Shown here: one piece after another, positions 1-14,600 of the stretch | How positions within the stretch are numbered: position 1 is the stretch's first letter | How the letters are laid out: each line of letters starts with the position of its first letter | Origin: Cheilinus undulatus | Lineage: Eukaryota; Chordata; Actinopteri; Labriformes; Labridae | Length of the DNA stretch: 64,000 nt | NCBI RefSeq assembly: GCF_018320785.1 | Contig: NC_054873.1 | Span: forward strand, 25,882,196 to 25,946,195 | Direction: 5' to 3' | Position numbers and translations under genes: made by a program | The notes under the pieces: generated by a model | Databases searched by the model: none | What the model saw: the letters and a program-made list of their open reading frames with translations, nothing else | Told to the model about the DNA's origin: nothing

Positions 1-429
1 ACAGTATGAAGAAACAGAGAGGTAATATCTAATAAAACAGGACCAACAGCACAACAAGCCACATGATTTTGAGATGTTTTCTCAACACTGAAGATCTTTT
101 TTTCTGTCTTGAGCCAAGCCCATTCGGACTTTGAGGTACTTTCTAAGTAGTTATTTTTAATGACTACAACAAATATCACAGGGTAAGCACCACACAAAAT
201 GATTAAGATCCTGTTGAATCAGACTTCTTTTTTAAAATATTTGCAACAATAATAGTGCTCATCAGGTGTGCCCAGAGAACTGACTGGGCCCCTGAAAAAG
301 TCAGTGGATGGGTGATGTCAAAGAATGTGTGTTCAATAAAATTGTTGCTCGCATCCTTGCAAAATCATTTACTTCATTACTGAAAAGAATGTCAAACCAA
401 TTTGGTTGGGTTCTGATGTTCAAATTACT

Positions 430-1100
430 TATTTGAGCCATTATTAAACCACTTTTCATTGAATTTCCACCCATTTTTCCCCATTTGACCCATTTTTGAT
501 TTCTATAAACCAGTTTTTAGTACTTTTAAACCCCTTCCACTACTCTAGCCTGCCATTTTACCACCTTTTTGCCACTTTTAACCCCTTCTTCCCACATTTT
601 GCCCATGTTTGCCTCCATAGCTCATTGTTGCCAGTTTTAACCAATTTTTTCAATTGCTGACCACTGATGACAATTTTAACCCAGTTTAAACCATTTCAAA
701 TCCATTTTAAATCATTTTTTAAAGACATTTTTAAAATCTTCCTAAACCCATTTTGCCACTTTCTTCCCATTTTTTGCTTCTTTGAACCCAGTTTTTCCTA
801 TTTTTTTTTTCACATTTGACCCATTTTACCTTCTGTAAACCAATTTTTGCTACTTTAAACCACATTTCACTGCTTTGGCTACCAATTTCAAACCTCTTTC
901 ACCATGTTTGCCCATTTTCAACTGCTTTTGTCCTTGTTAACCTATTTTTGACACTTTATTCCTATTTTCTCTTCTTTGAACCCATTTTTTGTTCTTTTTA
1001 CCAATTATGCCACTCTATAAACACTATACAACACTTTTTTTGCAGACATATGCCACTTTTAACCCATTTTTGCCAGTTTTCACACTTTTTGCCTCTTCTT
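430..1100. repeat. Degenerate minisatellite, CCATTTTTGCC-type unit
   Basis: The stretch repeats, with many small changes, a unit of roughly 20 bases close to ACCCATTTTTGCCACTTTTA. Variants such as ACCCATTTTT, TGCCACTTTTAA and TTTGCC recur dozens of times on the plus strand. The long open frame at 816-1190 is a by-product: its Phe/Leu/His-rich translation simply reads the repeat. Confidence 0.7.
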
Positions 1101-1515
1101 GTAATTTTTTTGTTAATTTTCTGCAGAAGCTTCTTTAATTCCTTCTATTTTTTCACTGACATCCTGATGTTTGCGCACATCACAGCTTAGCTATGAAGTC
1201 TGACATTACTTTTAAATGATTTAGTCATTGTGGCCATCTACATTGTGTCTTTACAACAGCTTAAATAAATAATATGTTTTGTTTCTTTGATAAGAGTAGA
1301 TATTATTCAGTTTAAATTTTTAAATGTGGTTATCACAGATTAACTTTAAAATATACCAGGATTTTCCTCACCTCCATTTGCCCCCCTTTGGGCCTTATAA
1401 AGTCCCCCCCCCCCCCTTATCCTCCCTTCTGAGTGGCCTTGATTCTCAATTATTGATAGGAGTGTATCAGTTTCCATCATTATAATTTAACAATTTTTAA
1501 CCATACTTTAGTTAA

Positions 1516-1821
1516 CCCCTTAAAGCCTGAAAACACAAATTATAGCCAGAAAATTCTAATTTTTTGGAACTGAAATTTTTATTTCACTTTCACTTTCTAA
1601 TGAAATCCAAAAAAATCTAAATATCCATAAAATGTAATATATATATATATTTGTTTGCATTTGATACATTAGGTGTTTTTGGTAACTGATAATCCACTTG
1701 AGGGTATTTTTATCATCAGATTGTATTCAGAAGGTATTTTTTTTAGTCATTTATGATCATATTGATTAGATAGAGGTATCATAAAAGTATGTATCAAAAT
1801 GATACAACAGGCGTTAAGGGG
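1516..1821. mobile_element. piggyBac-like MITE with TTAA target duplication
   Basis: The ends are inverted repeats: CCCCTTAAAGCCTG on the left and the complement of CCCCTTAACGCCTG on the right (13 of 14 match). The element is bounded by TTAA at 1512-1515 and 1822-1825. TTAA duplication plus termini starting in CCC is the signature of the piggyBac superfamily. The 306-base interior is AT-rich and has no transposase frame, so it is a non-autonomous element. Family naming is inferred from termini only. Confidence 0.75.
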
Positions 1822-1865
1822 TTAAACTAAGTTTTTGATATCAATTATAATACTCCTCTGCTATT

Positions 1866-1913
1866 TATTATTCTTATTATTATTATTATTGTTGTTATTA
1901 TTATTATTATTAT
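1866..1913. repeat. (ATT)n microsatellite
   Basis: Imperfect run of TTA/ATT triplets, interrupted by a few C and G bases. Confidence 0.8.
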
Positions 1914-2642
1914 ATGATGTTGTTTTCTATGCCAATTTCAAATTACTTGAATTGCGTGAAAGACAGCCAGATAAACACGATTTATCATGAAAATGACAAG
2001 ATTCTTTTTCATTACTGAATATTTGCAAAGATAATGTGCAGGATAAAAGCTTATGTTACTTATTAGAAGTTAATTCTCTAAATCTTGGTAACGGATAACA
2101 GAGAGAATTTGAGGAAACAACTTTTGCTTCGCTTAATCCAGTCTTATTTAACTGTTAGCATAGATGTAGATGTAATAGACAATAATGCAAGTTATATCTG
2201 AGCATAATTCAACTAACCTTACAGAAAAATAATAATGATTCAAACTGGTATCTAATCATAGACTTTAGTTACTATGGGCATGATATCACGATTTAATTTA
2301 CAGTGGAAAACACCAAAATAACTGTGCTGATGCGTTCTGTGACGTGTATTTCTATACCCAGGCCCCTCCTCTCCACATTGTGGTCTCTCTCTGGAGGTTG
2401 ATGTCAGTGTGGCAGCAGAGTCTTCAGGACAGGACTGAGCTGGTCAGAGAAACGCTGAAGAGCCACCAAGAGGGAGAGGAAGAAAAAGTGGGCGATGTTG
2501 CAGCTAAGACCTTGTTTATGGACTGTGTGGAAAGGCTGCTGTTGATACAGTCCACAGGGCTTGTCGCTATTTCTCAAGCTGAAAGGTTGAGGTAGCCTCA
2601 TCGCCGCAGTATTTTTAGATCACTTCTGAAAGGAATACAAAA

Positions 2643-5600
2643 ATGTCGTCTCCAAGTCCGGGCAAGAGGCGAATGGATACCGACGTGGTGAAACTGTATC
2701 CTTTTCAGACCATAAACAACAAGAGTGAAGGACCAAATCAAATGGCTTCTTTTCAATGACTGCCAGCTCTGTCATGTTGGTAATATTTGTTTTCAGTAGC
2801 TGCTGTTAGGATGTGGATTATGTGGTGAATAGATTTGGTGAAAAGTGTAAACACTTTGATGTTAACGTACAGCTCCGTGTTTAACCTATCCCTACATATG
2901 TAAGCTAGCTCACAGTGAAGTTGGCAGGACTGTGAAGGAGCTACATCTCTAGCGTTGTTTTGTCTGTTAGCGTTAGCCTGCTAACACATTAGCATTGTCC
3001 GTGTAGAAATGTATGGTTTGAGAGTTAGCAGCTGAATCTGTCGCAATATGAGACTGAGTCAACTCTGTAAGCTTTGAACAGTGTTAGCATTAGCTTAGAG
3101 GTGATAAAGTTAGCCTGGTAAGAGTTAATATGTGGTCCCACTGGACTGACAACCTTGTCTGAAGGACTGGCGAGGACTGTTTTTACATTTTAGAAATGCT
3201 TCTTAGAGAAAAGGAGTTTATTTTTGTTAATTAGTGACGCTGACGTCAAGGTAGGTAATGTACCTCTCTGTCACCAAGGAGAAAAACACGGTCGCTGTTG
3301 TGTGACAGAATAATTTGTGAAATTAAAGATAGGCCTATATGTGAAGTCGAATGCTACAGAGATTTTACTAATGTAAGGTAATTATAAACTGGACCATCTG
3401 AGCTTTTTTTCATTGTTGCAAAATACAAAAAGTCTTAAAATCGATAATAAATACAACAAAGCTTTATCTCATTGTTTAAAATATAATATGTATGTCATTC
3501 ACGGTATAGTGTGTTTACTAAAAATTAAATGAATCTATATGGTTCAGATTATTTTATCCCTAACGTAATATGCCTAACACAAACCAGGGGTGAGTACATT
3601 TTGGCTATCAGCATTTTTTTCTGTGTAACAAAATCGTCTTTGTGTTGTAATGTCACTTGAGGTTATTTTATATTTTAACTGCTTATTTCTTTAGTCTTGG
3701 TATAATAACTAATCGTATCATTTGCTTTTGTGTAAATATTTGCTGTTATCTGCAAAAGTTTGCATGAAAGGATTTGTGACAGCGTGAGCTGAATTGTTTT
3801 GTTTTTGTCCTGCAGCTAGATGCTGCTCTCTGATTGGTCAGCCTGTTACCATCCGGAACATGGTAGAAGGCGGGGCTTCATACACAGCTGATCGAGGAAC
3901 AACAAGCGTGCAGCACGGGGCACATGAGGGGATGGGGGCTGGGGGCTGGGAACATCCCGTTCAAGGCAGGGGCTGTAAACTACTCTGAGTCGGTGTGGTT
4001 TAAGATGTAGTCTTTTTTTTCACGGTGACCTTTAACTAGCACACAGCTTCAAACAAAACGGTCAGATAATTAAAAGACATCAATAGAGTCTGAAATGTAA
4101 GGATTTCTATTTTTATCAGATTTTATTGTACAGTTTTCCTTTGTTTATATTGATATCTTTAGGTTTTAAAAAACAGTTTGCAAACACATTGTGAAATACT
4201 TAATACTTAACTTAATGACATTTTAGCCTGAAATGATAAAATCTGTCATTGCAGGAAATATAGTTAGATTGGATTTATTCAATTTTAAAATAATTGGTGA
4301 TACAGTTTATTGGTGAATATAAGTAATTGAACATTTAAGTCATTATTGGTTCTGTTCCCACATTCACAGTAAAATCATTAGTGGTAATGTAATTTTGTAA
4401 TGTTAAATTTAACAGAGTTTATATAATTCTCACAGGTTCAGAAGTAAATTTACACTTTGGAAATTATTAATATTTTAGCTCTCGTGTTAATTTTTAGCAC
4501 TTGCATTGTTGTTTACAACAGTTTCAAGTTTGCCTTCACCACAAGATTATTTCCTTTCACTTTAGGTGTAAATTTGAAGAATTAAAACTTCTTTACTGAC
4601 ATAGTTCAATGCACTACCCATACTTAATAAACATTGCCCCTTCATAAGACCTCTGGCAAAGTCAGGTGTTTTACGGTGAGGATGGTGCAAGGAGATAAAA
4701 GCGGAGCTAGAATAAATGTTTTATTTTTATTCAGCAGTAGACCTAATCCTGTCACAGTAAGGAAGTGACTAACTCTGTGGATAACATCACTCACAGTGTT
4801 AAGGTGTTTAACATAAAAAACAACAATCCACCAGGAACATGAGCAAAGGAATGAGTTTTTAATATAAATATATTTGATTCATAATATTTGTAGATGTATT
4901 TGTCATAACTAGTTAATGTTCATAAGGAGTAAATGATTACCAGATAATTCAGTTAATCCTTCACATCTTTTTGAACCCCACCAAAGGCCTCTTATGATAT
5001 TGCCTGTCTTTTTTGTGTCATGTATGGCTTTGTGTGCTTTATTCTTCTAGATCTTTATTCCTTTGCATCATCTCCAGCTAATATTCAAAATAAACACCAT
5101 ATTTAACTGTTAAGAGTTAAGTTCCACACATAAACTTTAAATAACAAACTTATCAATGATTTAAACAAAGGAAAAGGATACAAAACAAAGTTACTGTTTG
5201 TCTTCTATGACATAGATGTTTGTTTTGTTGGTATCATTTTAAAACATTGATTAGAAATCTAAGAATAGTGAGTGGGGCCATCTGAAAAAGCCCTTTAAAA
5301 TCAGGCTTTAAAACTAAGTAACATGAGATCTAGTGTTAAAAATAAGGAAATAGTGTTCATTTACCCATGTGCACTGTGAGCTTTAGCTGAAGTAATGCTT
5401 TCCTATGTGTAGTTACTTTATTCCTGAGTGAGCATGTGCTTGTTTCTGTGTGACTCGGAGGGAAATGCATAAAGGAGAGAAGTCTATAACATGTTTTATT
5501 TAAAGGACCCACAGCCTGGATCTCTTTTAAAGCCACTCTGGCTTCTTGGTCAGTGGTTTGCAAACCTTTTCTCCTGAGTGACTCTTGGATGGATGTTTTC

Positions 5601-8600
5601 ACTTCTATTACCTCCTGACAGTTATGTAATCAAGCTATGGAGCGCTGTTATTTGTGCTCCAGCAGTTTGGCTAAATAGGCATGTGCGCGTTACCTTGGTT
5701 AGATTGTGTGTGAAGAAATGACAGGAGGATTTATGACAGCGTGATAAAACGCAGCGTGACAGCTCCTCGTGTGGTTTCTGGGTGCCTTTTCTCTTCTCAG
5801 TCTGTCATTGTGCCACACTCACATAGTCATTGATGAATGCGCTCGACCTTGCCGCTGTCATCACAAGCTGTGATTATGACACATCCTTCCCACCAAAATC
5901 ACAACCCATCGTCTTCAGTTGAAGAACATGTTCTAACAGTCTCCTTTACTAGTATAGCAGATTTATGCACTTTATGTGTTTTTTTTTCTTTTGATAATAT
6001 TAATGACACTACTACTTTTTAACTTTATTTGACACCTCCTTACCAAGGAGAGAAGTTCAATATGCTTTTTAATGCTGATGATACACTAAAATACAATCGC
6101 ACCCACTTGTGGTAAAGCTCCTGTCATGAGCTTTTTTTGTAACAATTTGGGCGCCCCTTGCAGATATTTCAGTACATCTTATCTTTGCTGATTTTTATCA
6201 TATTAAGTTTTAAAGATTTTCTGTGTTTGAATTAGGGCTGGGCAATTAACCGCAAGTTAGATTCAATCACAATATGGGCTGCTGCAATTTTCAAATCGCA
6301 GAAGATGCCATATTTCTTTAACCTGAAATTTGTGTCAAAATACCAGTTTAGAACTTTTTTTTTGCTGCAGAGATGTCATGCATTACATATCATGCAGTCA
6401 TTCCAGTGACATTTTTTGAATATTGTACAAAAAAATGACATTTTCTTCATTTTTGTATATTTTTCTGACTAAATATGAGAACTATATAAAAAGGATCATT
6501 CCTTTTAATACAACAGTTCATAACTTGTAAAATGAGTCTTAATCATCTCAAAAAGATGTTTTTTCAAAATTGTTGAGCCCTAGTTCAACCTAATATTGTG
6601 TTGGTCATAGTATAGAATGAATTATTTCTTGTTTGAAAATGCATGAGATGAGGAACTTAAGAAATAATCGCATATCAAATCGCAATTGCAATATTGGGTA
6701 AAAGCATTACAATTAGATTATTTTCCCAAATCATTCAGCCCTGGTTTGAATGAAGAAGAAGATCCAAACCCAGGTTTGCAAAAACCTGGTTATGTATTTT
6801 TCAGAAACTGGCAAGCTTATTCATACTGTGACGTAACATTGTTTTATCTTATCACTGGTGCACAAACATACATCAGTTCATTCAGGGGGCAACCCAAGCT
6901 CAGAGCACACCAAAATGTGTTATTTTGACTGTTGGCTTGGTAAAACAAAGATTCCAGCTGCCCTGTAAGAAGTATTCAATCATAACTCTGGCTTCAGCTG
7001 CTCCAGGACCATTTTCTTTGAATCATTGCTGAAAAGTGCTCCCAAACTTTGTAGAAAGTCTCGTTAGTTAAACCCATTAATCCAGTGTTGAAGTTGCCAA
7101 AATGAGAATTCATTAGGAGGCTTAATGAGCTGACAGGTATGATGTGTTCAAGGCAAGCTTAGTAAAATGAGTATTAGGCAGACGTATATAAAATACCATG
7201 ATGTGTTTAAATGTCAAAACAAGGAAATAAACATTTATTTTTGTCCCTCTTAAGTTTTTGATGAAAACTAAGATAATTACAGTTGTGGAGACAAGGGACA
7301 GCTTTATTATTTCATCAGTATAAAATAGAGCAGAAGGAATCAGCATAACTTTTCAACTGAAGCTCTACTCAGCTTATACCAACAGCTTCTGAAAAACTGT
7401 AATGCTGTTTCATCTTTCACACCAGCAATAGAAAAAAAGATTAATAGTTGTATCAATAAGGCTTCAGATTGATGAGAGTACCAATCAAGGGTTGACCAAT
7501 ATATTTTTTTTCAGGGCGGATAGCGATACAGGTTATTTGTAGTGCATTTGAACGATAACCTCTATTTGAAACCAATTTGCATTTGTTATGACAAATAAAA
7601 TGTGCTTAATTTGGCAAAAGTAAATCTGCATGTTAGAATATGAATGGAAATAAACAATTTAGCTCTAGCTCTGTCAACATGAGAAACAACAGAGAGCAAC
7701 ACAGTTGCAGCAGGAAACAGGAAGTGATGCTGTACACTCCTTGTGTCAGTGTCACCCATGCTTCGGTGCTGACTGGCTGGTAGTTGTGTGACATCAAACC
7801 AGCCAGACTGTGTTGTGGACAAGACTTTAGGTGAGACTGTAGAGAGAGAAAACAAAACCAGAGAGGAAGACACCCCTTGCAGTGGAGCCAAAGCAGCACA
7901 CCATTGAATTTACTCATTTTGGCAGATCATCTGTAAAATAAAATGCTGACACTGACATTCAGCTAAATGCTAAATGTCAGCATCAATAATCGGCCTAGCT
8001 GATAACGTGTCTACGCTTAGTCAAATGATGAAAGCCAAATGAATCTCTCATTGAGAATCTTTGTGATATAAAATGTAAAGGGGGTCTGTTCCTGCAGGAT
8101 GCTTAGGCATAAAAGTAATTTTGTTTCTTTAGGTCTTGCTCTCATTTGAACTAATTAAGATACATCACAATTAATTTCAGTCAGTTTCACAACTAACACA
8201 AGAGTGTTTTGGAGTTGTTAGATTGTGTATTTGATGAGTTTGATGAGGGAAAGCCAAAAATACCGTCTGTCTCCATTGAGTTGGCACAGCAGCTCAGAAC
8301 TCGGCAGTGCCAATCTAAAAATAGCGTTCACGGACAACTAAAGGTAACAAACCTTTACTAAGACTATAGGGATTATGGCAATGGGAAAATTTGCCAAAAT
8401 GTTTAAGTATCCCTTTAAACAAACTCTTTTTTATCTAGCTCAGAGGCTGATTTTATTGGGGGATACCACATGATACAATGCACTTTACTGAGGGACTTTG
8501 TCTTAATCTTTAAGTGCTGCACACATTTATCAGTCTCCACAGCAGTAGCAACTAATAACAAGTAATGCTGATAATAATAGTCATTATTAGGGATCAGCTG

Positions 8601-11600
8601 GTAAGCAAAATCAGTTTTATTCACTCTAGAAGTGTAATGTTTGTTCACGTTTCTGCTTTAAGATTGACAACCATCCTGGTCCTGTGCTGACTGAGTGTGA
8701 GGTTCAGACCTGTTGTCTGGTTTGTCAGACACCACATTATTGATCTCATGTTATTGATCCTATCTTTGCCTGGACATGTTAACAGAGGCACTTTGACCAG
8801 CAGCTCAGCCTTTTTTTGTTTCTTAAATCATACTTGTTAACATATTCTTTGAATTTTCTTCCTCTTGTGTTGCTTTTTTTTTTTTTTTGGTCGCTCTTTA
8901 CCTTAACTGTGCTTCAGCATTGAGAGCAAACATGAGGTCACCATCCTCAGCGGTCTCAATGAGTTTGTGGTCAAGTTTCATGGTCCACCAGGAAGTAAGA
9001 GCTATTCGTGTCATTTATTCTTCTGTTTGTTCTGAATTTTTGTTTCAAAGTGTAAACTAATTTGTATTTTTCTCACAGCGCCGTATGAAGGAGGAGTGTG
9101 GAAGGTCAGAGTAGACCTACCAGATAAATACCCCTTTAAATCACCATCAATAGGTATGTGATATTTCTGTCTAAGACACTTAAAAAACTCTATATTAAAT
9201 CAGAAAAATGCATTCATTTAAACTGCTTTTTTTAAACAGGATTCATGAATAAAATCTTTCATCCCAACATTGATGAAGCGTAAGTACTGTAGATATTGAT
9301 TTATATCATTATTTAATGATCTGTATGATGACAAAATCTTTATACCGGCTTGTAAGATTCTTGCATGACTGAAACACTAGTTTCCTGTAGCAGTTTCTAA
9401 TATTTAGCATGTTGGATGGTATTAAGTAAAAGCTGATGTTTCTTTTGTGTTCAGGTTGCTGAAAACAAATGCTGCTTCCCACGCTGCTCTGTTCAACACT
9501 CACAGTGTTTTGTGTTTCAGGTCAGGAACTGTGTGTTTAGATGTCATTAACCAGACGTGGACGGCTCTCTACGGTAGGCTACAGGCACCACTGTCATTGT
9601 CACAACTTTATGTAGTTTCACTGATCATCAGAGGTGAACATCAAACATTAAAAACCATTAACAAAGACGTGAACTTTGTTCCCAGTTAATCCATTTATTT
9701 TATTAAGAATTAACAGAACTTTATATTAATGTTGAATCCTGTTGCAAGTCCGATGGTGTGCTGTCCTATTAGTGTTTTCTTCCTATTGTTAGTATTATTT
9801 ACACAACTGCTGCACATTATTATCATCACTAGATCGTTATGATTCTTGTGATTCCAACCATTCCCATATTTTATAGTCATTTAACCTACCATTTAAAGCT
9901 CCACGGTACTCTCTTGTGCTCTCCTGATCATGATTTTCCAACAAAAACAGTCCTACTACGTCAAAACATGCCTCACAATCCAATTCCAGTTAAAGATTTA
10001 ATTTAAGCACATTACATTCATACAATGTTAATTTTGGCAGCTATTTTTAATTTCAGTCTTTAGATGAAATGTCTTTTAGTTTTAGTTACATTTTAGTCAT
10101 TTCTACCGTTTTTAGTTTTAGTCTAGTTTTAGTCGACAAAAACTCAAAAACATTTTAGTCTAGTTACAGTCTATAGAAAGTCCTCAAATGTTAGTCTTTG
10201 CTTTTAGTCCAAGCATTTATTTTCTTGGCTTAATCTGGTAACAAATGATGGTAGTCTGTTCTATGCACCCTGACAAACCTGAGGTCCCTGCTTTCTACAG
10301 CTGAGCGGCAGAATAGATACAGATGCATTGTTTTTGACAGATTTACCCAGTGGAGAAAAATCACAGATTTTAAATGTCCGACGAAAACTACATGACATTT
10401 TAGTCTAGTTTCAGTCATCTTGACGAAAACTAAACTTACTTTTTGTCAGTTTTAGTCTTCACAGATCTATTTTTGTTAGTCTTAGTCTAGTTTTTGTCAT
10501 GGAAAAAAAGGCTGTCTATGAACATTTTTAGTCATAGTTTTAGTTGAGGAAATTAACACTGCATTCATAAAAATCCACAGATTGCTTAAAACCTACTAAT
10601 ATAGAAACTTTTTCAATATACAACATCTGGACAAAAGTATGTGACGGCCTAACCGTTTCTCCAACGGGGACTGTAACAACATTGTATTTAAATACATGTG
10701 CTTTAATATGGAGTTGGCCTCCCTTGTGCAGCTATAGCAGCTCCACTCTTCTTAGAAGGCTTTCCACAAGATTGTGTAGTGGTGTTTTTTGGGAATTTTT
10801 GCCCATTCATTCTGTAGAGCATTTATGAGGTCAGGCTCTGATGTTGGACGCGAAAGCCTGGTTCGCAATCTCTGTTTCAGTTCATCCCATAGGTGCTTGA
10901 TGAGGTGGAGGTCAGGGCTTTATCCAGCCTAGTCAAGTTCTTCCACACCAAACTTATCAAACCATATCTTTATAGTCCTTGCTTTGTGCACTGGGGTACA
11001 GTCATGTTGGAACAGAAAAAGGCCTTCCCCAAACTGTTACCACAAAATTGGAAGCATAGACTGAATGGCTAGTTGCTTGACTTTATACACCTGTGGCAAC
11101 GGGTCTGATTGAAACACCTGAATTCATTAATTAGCAGGTTTGGCCAAATACATTTTTCCATATAGTGTATAACTAGTCTTCACTCTAATGGAGCCTTAGA
11201 AGTATGTAACTCCATGTAGGTCTAGCAGCACTTCATAATAAAAGAGCCCTGGACGGAGATGGCTCGTTATTCAATGAGCGCTCCAAAGTACTGAAGGTCT
11301 TATGTTCTTACTCTGATTGTCTGTGAGCCATCTGTCCATGTAAGAACTGGGTTTGGATCTTCTTCTCTCTCAGATTGTGGGGAAAGCCGGTATGTAGTCA
11401 TTTTAAAAGGACATCAATGGAAACATAATTTAACTGAGTTAAAGTTTTCCATAATGTTTTTTTTTTTTCAAGATAACGCCCACATAAAAAATTAATAAAA
11501 AATTTACCAAAGATAATTAATGATTAACAGATGTGTGTGAGGCTTTGTTCACTAGCTTAATTTTGCTGACAGAAACAGAGACTGAAAACACACGGCTTAT

Positions 11601-14600
11601 AACTCCATGGTGCAGCTTCAGCCAGAACATCTCACTTGTAATCGGCTTAGACTTCAGCAATCACTGCTCTCTCTACTGAGGTCATCCATTGAGCATTGAT
11701 CAGTAAGAAGGTCATTAGGCTGAGAGGTGCTCTCTGATTGAAGGGCAGAGTACTTGTAGGGCCTGGAGATCTTAAAAAAGCCCTAAATTCTCAAAATAAG
11801 GCCTTTAAAGTCCTCGATTTGGTGTGAAAGTCTTAGATTCTTTTTAAAGGGCTTAATTGTTCTGGTTTTACTTTGGCTAAATAAAATATGACTCCATCAA
11901 TAATTGTCAGACAAAGTTTTTGGTGTGTTATTACTTAGAAAACAACTCTGGATTTGACATCTTCTGATAATATGACAGTACAGGTGACAGTTTCAATACT
12001 TCTTCATTGAGGTGGCAGAACTTTTAAGCACATTTGTTTTAAGTGCCAGTCGTTTGTTTTTCCCAGGTGGGTGGGGATCTGAGATGGATTACTAAGAGAT
12101 AGCTTAAATAATGTGTTTATCTTACTTTTAATCCACATCTCTGTTAGTATGTCTGTCATGTGTTGTCTCTGTAAGAACACCCTGATAAGCGTGTTTTGTG
12201 GGGGTGGTTTGACACCGGTGTGATGAGCCATTAGCGCGCTTTAGTTTGGATGACTAACACACTGAACAGAATACAGTCACTTGCATTGTTTCAATCTCCA
12301 TTGATTCAGCACTCAGATTTGTTGAAGTGTAGCTCAAACTTTGGCATTGTAATGATGGATATTCATTTTCAGCATCTGGTTTGTTAATGTCTTTTTACCT
12401 TTAAAAGAAAAAAGACTTGTTTGCTTGAGTCTTCAGCTGCAGTTAGCTGTCTTAAAGATGCAAGAAATCAGCACACTGGTTTTATTTTATTTAAAAAAAA
12501 ATAAAACAATTCAAAATGCATTCATTGTATTTGTCAAATTTCATAGATTGTTACATTGTTAAAATGGCATTTTATTTGGTAAACAGTGCTTATGACTTGT
12601 AAGGACTTGAAAATTTCAAGCCTATGACTTTGGACTTGACTTGACTTGTCTTTACTTGAGACTTGACTTGGACTTGCACGTCTTTACTTGAGACTTGACT
12701 CGAGTCTTGGGATTAAAGACTTGAGACTTACTTGAGACTTGCAAAACAATGACTTTCTTCCACCCCTGGTACTTTGTGTTAAAATGTTGCCAAATATTAT
12801 GCCAAGTTTGATCAATTTGCACTACTTGGATTTACTGTTGATGTATTTTTTTCAGATCTGACATGACCTTCGATTTATACTGTGTAACAGAAACATGGTT
12901 GATATAATTGATGTCTTGCCCACTTGCAGATAACACAGAAAGAAACTTATTTGGTCTGTACCTCACATGTCTGAAAGACCAGATACTCCTTTAAGTCTAG
13001 CTTACATTTTTCCTTCACACTGTGAACTTACTTCATATTTAACTTACAGCAGTTGTTAATAAAATGAAAGAACTGCATTGTCTTGCAGAGTTTCTTTACA
13101 TCAAACAGATAACAGAGAACGACACAGCCCTTCAGCTGTGAGGATTAAACAGAAGGGAGCCCTCTAGTGACTGTTTTTGTAGCTGTTTTTAGAGTTTATC
13201 CAGCTTGTTGACATATTTCTGTAGCTTTCCTGTCACTGTTCTCCGCGCACTGACTAATCTCTCTCTCTCTCTCTCTCTCTCTCCACATCCACCAGACCTC
13301 ACCAACATCTTTGAGTCGTTTCTTCCTCAGCTGCTCGCCTACCCCAACCCCATCGACCCTCTGAACGGAGACGCAGCGGCCATGTACCTGCACCGACCGG
13401 AGGATTACAAACACAAGATCAAAGGTAGCGAAGCTGACATGCACCTGTATTTGGATGATACAAACTTTAAATGTCATACAGTCTCTAAATAAAAATGTTA
13501 CAGGAACTACTTCAACTATCCAAGCTAGAATGATTTTTAACGTAATTTAGATTAGATATCTGTAACCTGATGAGTCAGAAATTTAACAGAAAACCTTTGT
13601 TTCTACATATTATCAGAAGGAAATTATAGATTTAGAAAAATAAATGCTATAACCCTAACCCTGCTATACAACTTCAAAATTGAAAGAGATTCATAAATGA
13701 AGCTTAGACTTTTTAGTAAAGCAGTAATCATCCCAATGGTTCAATTTCTCACTTTGCAGGCGCTTTGATACTGTGGTCATAGTGCTTTTGCCCTGGCAGC
13801 ATCCACAGACTGAGTTTTAAACCCAGTTCAGACCAAAGATTTGCAACAAGATGAGCTAAAACTCACAACTTCTTGCAACAGGCTCTTCAGTGACTTTCTA
13901 AACACCTGCCAGTTCACACTGCTGTGAGTGAAGGAGACAATGCATTGCTGTCAAAGCAGTAACTCTCATTGTTACTCAGTTTAAGGTGATTTATTTCTGA
14001 AATTACTTCATAATAAATCTGTCTCTGCAAGAGGGACAGTATTTTACACATTAGCTGTTTTTTTCCCTGCATCCTTATCTCCATGATGATGCATAACATC
14101 AGGCTCTTTGATTCCTGTCATCACTAATTCATCTGTGATCAACATTATAAAATATAATATATGAAAAAGCATACAAAATATATGCTTGCATGGACAAATT
14201 TAGCTCCTACAGCCTCGAATTTTTCATGGCTTATCTCATACAGCGCCTCATGTCCTGCTTATGAGCACAGCTAGAAAAATGAGAGACTCTTCTAAGCGAC
14301 AGTATTTCCCTTTTTCACATTTTATCTGCCTCTTGGAAATGATTACATGTTGTTATTTCCAAAATTTATAGCAAACAATTTGGCTAGCAAAATTGGCTTT
14401 TATAGCCTTTCAGAACAAGATTTATATACCTGTTTTTAAAACATATATCAGCTTGCAGTGTCCTGCAACCAGCTGTCTGCGACTTGACAAGCTGAATTGC
14501 AGGCAACAGCATCAGACAGCTTGATTCGAGTTGCAACTGCTCAGTTCAGACCACTGCGAACATTCAGATGTGTCCATAAACCCTCTCACTGCACTGTGAA

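Larger units (their letters stand above)
1..2642. other. Upstream flank of ube2h, no complete gene
   Basis: No convincing coding exon was found in this flank. It contains the 430-1100 minisatellite, a C-run near 1405, the piggyBac-like MITE at 1516-1821 and an ATT-rich microsatellite at about 1866-1913. The last few hundred bases should hold the ube2h promoter and 5' UTR. They show no TATA box that I would trust and no strong CpG island. An 83-codon reading frame at 2344-2595 ends 47 bases before the ube2h start and could be an upstream ORF in the leader, or chance. Confidence 0.6.
9574..13295 (+). other. ube2h: Intron 5 of ube2h, transposon-rich
   Basis: 3.7 kb intron. It holds an hAT-like MITE (10023-10561), an internally deleted Tc1 relic (10621-11167) and a GACTTGAGACTT-type repeat block (about 12596-12742). 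A (TC)n run lies just before the exon 6 acceptor. No exon seen. Confidence 0.8.

Noticed and set aside
816-1190. 124-codon open frame on the plus strand
   Set aside because: It lies wholly in the CCATTTTTGCC minisatellite, and its composition reflects the repeat.
2344-2595. 83-codon frame just upstream of ube2h
   Set aside because: No family resemblance. It may be an upstream ORF in the ube2h leader, but the transcript start is unknown.
7490-8010. Possible MITE in ube2h intron 1
   Set aside because: GGTTGACCAATAT and AATCGGCC at the two sides suggest element ends, but inverted repeats and target duplication could not be aligned.
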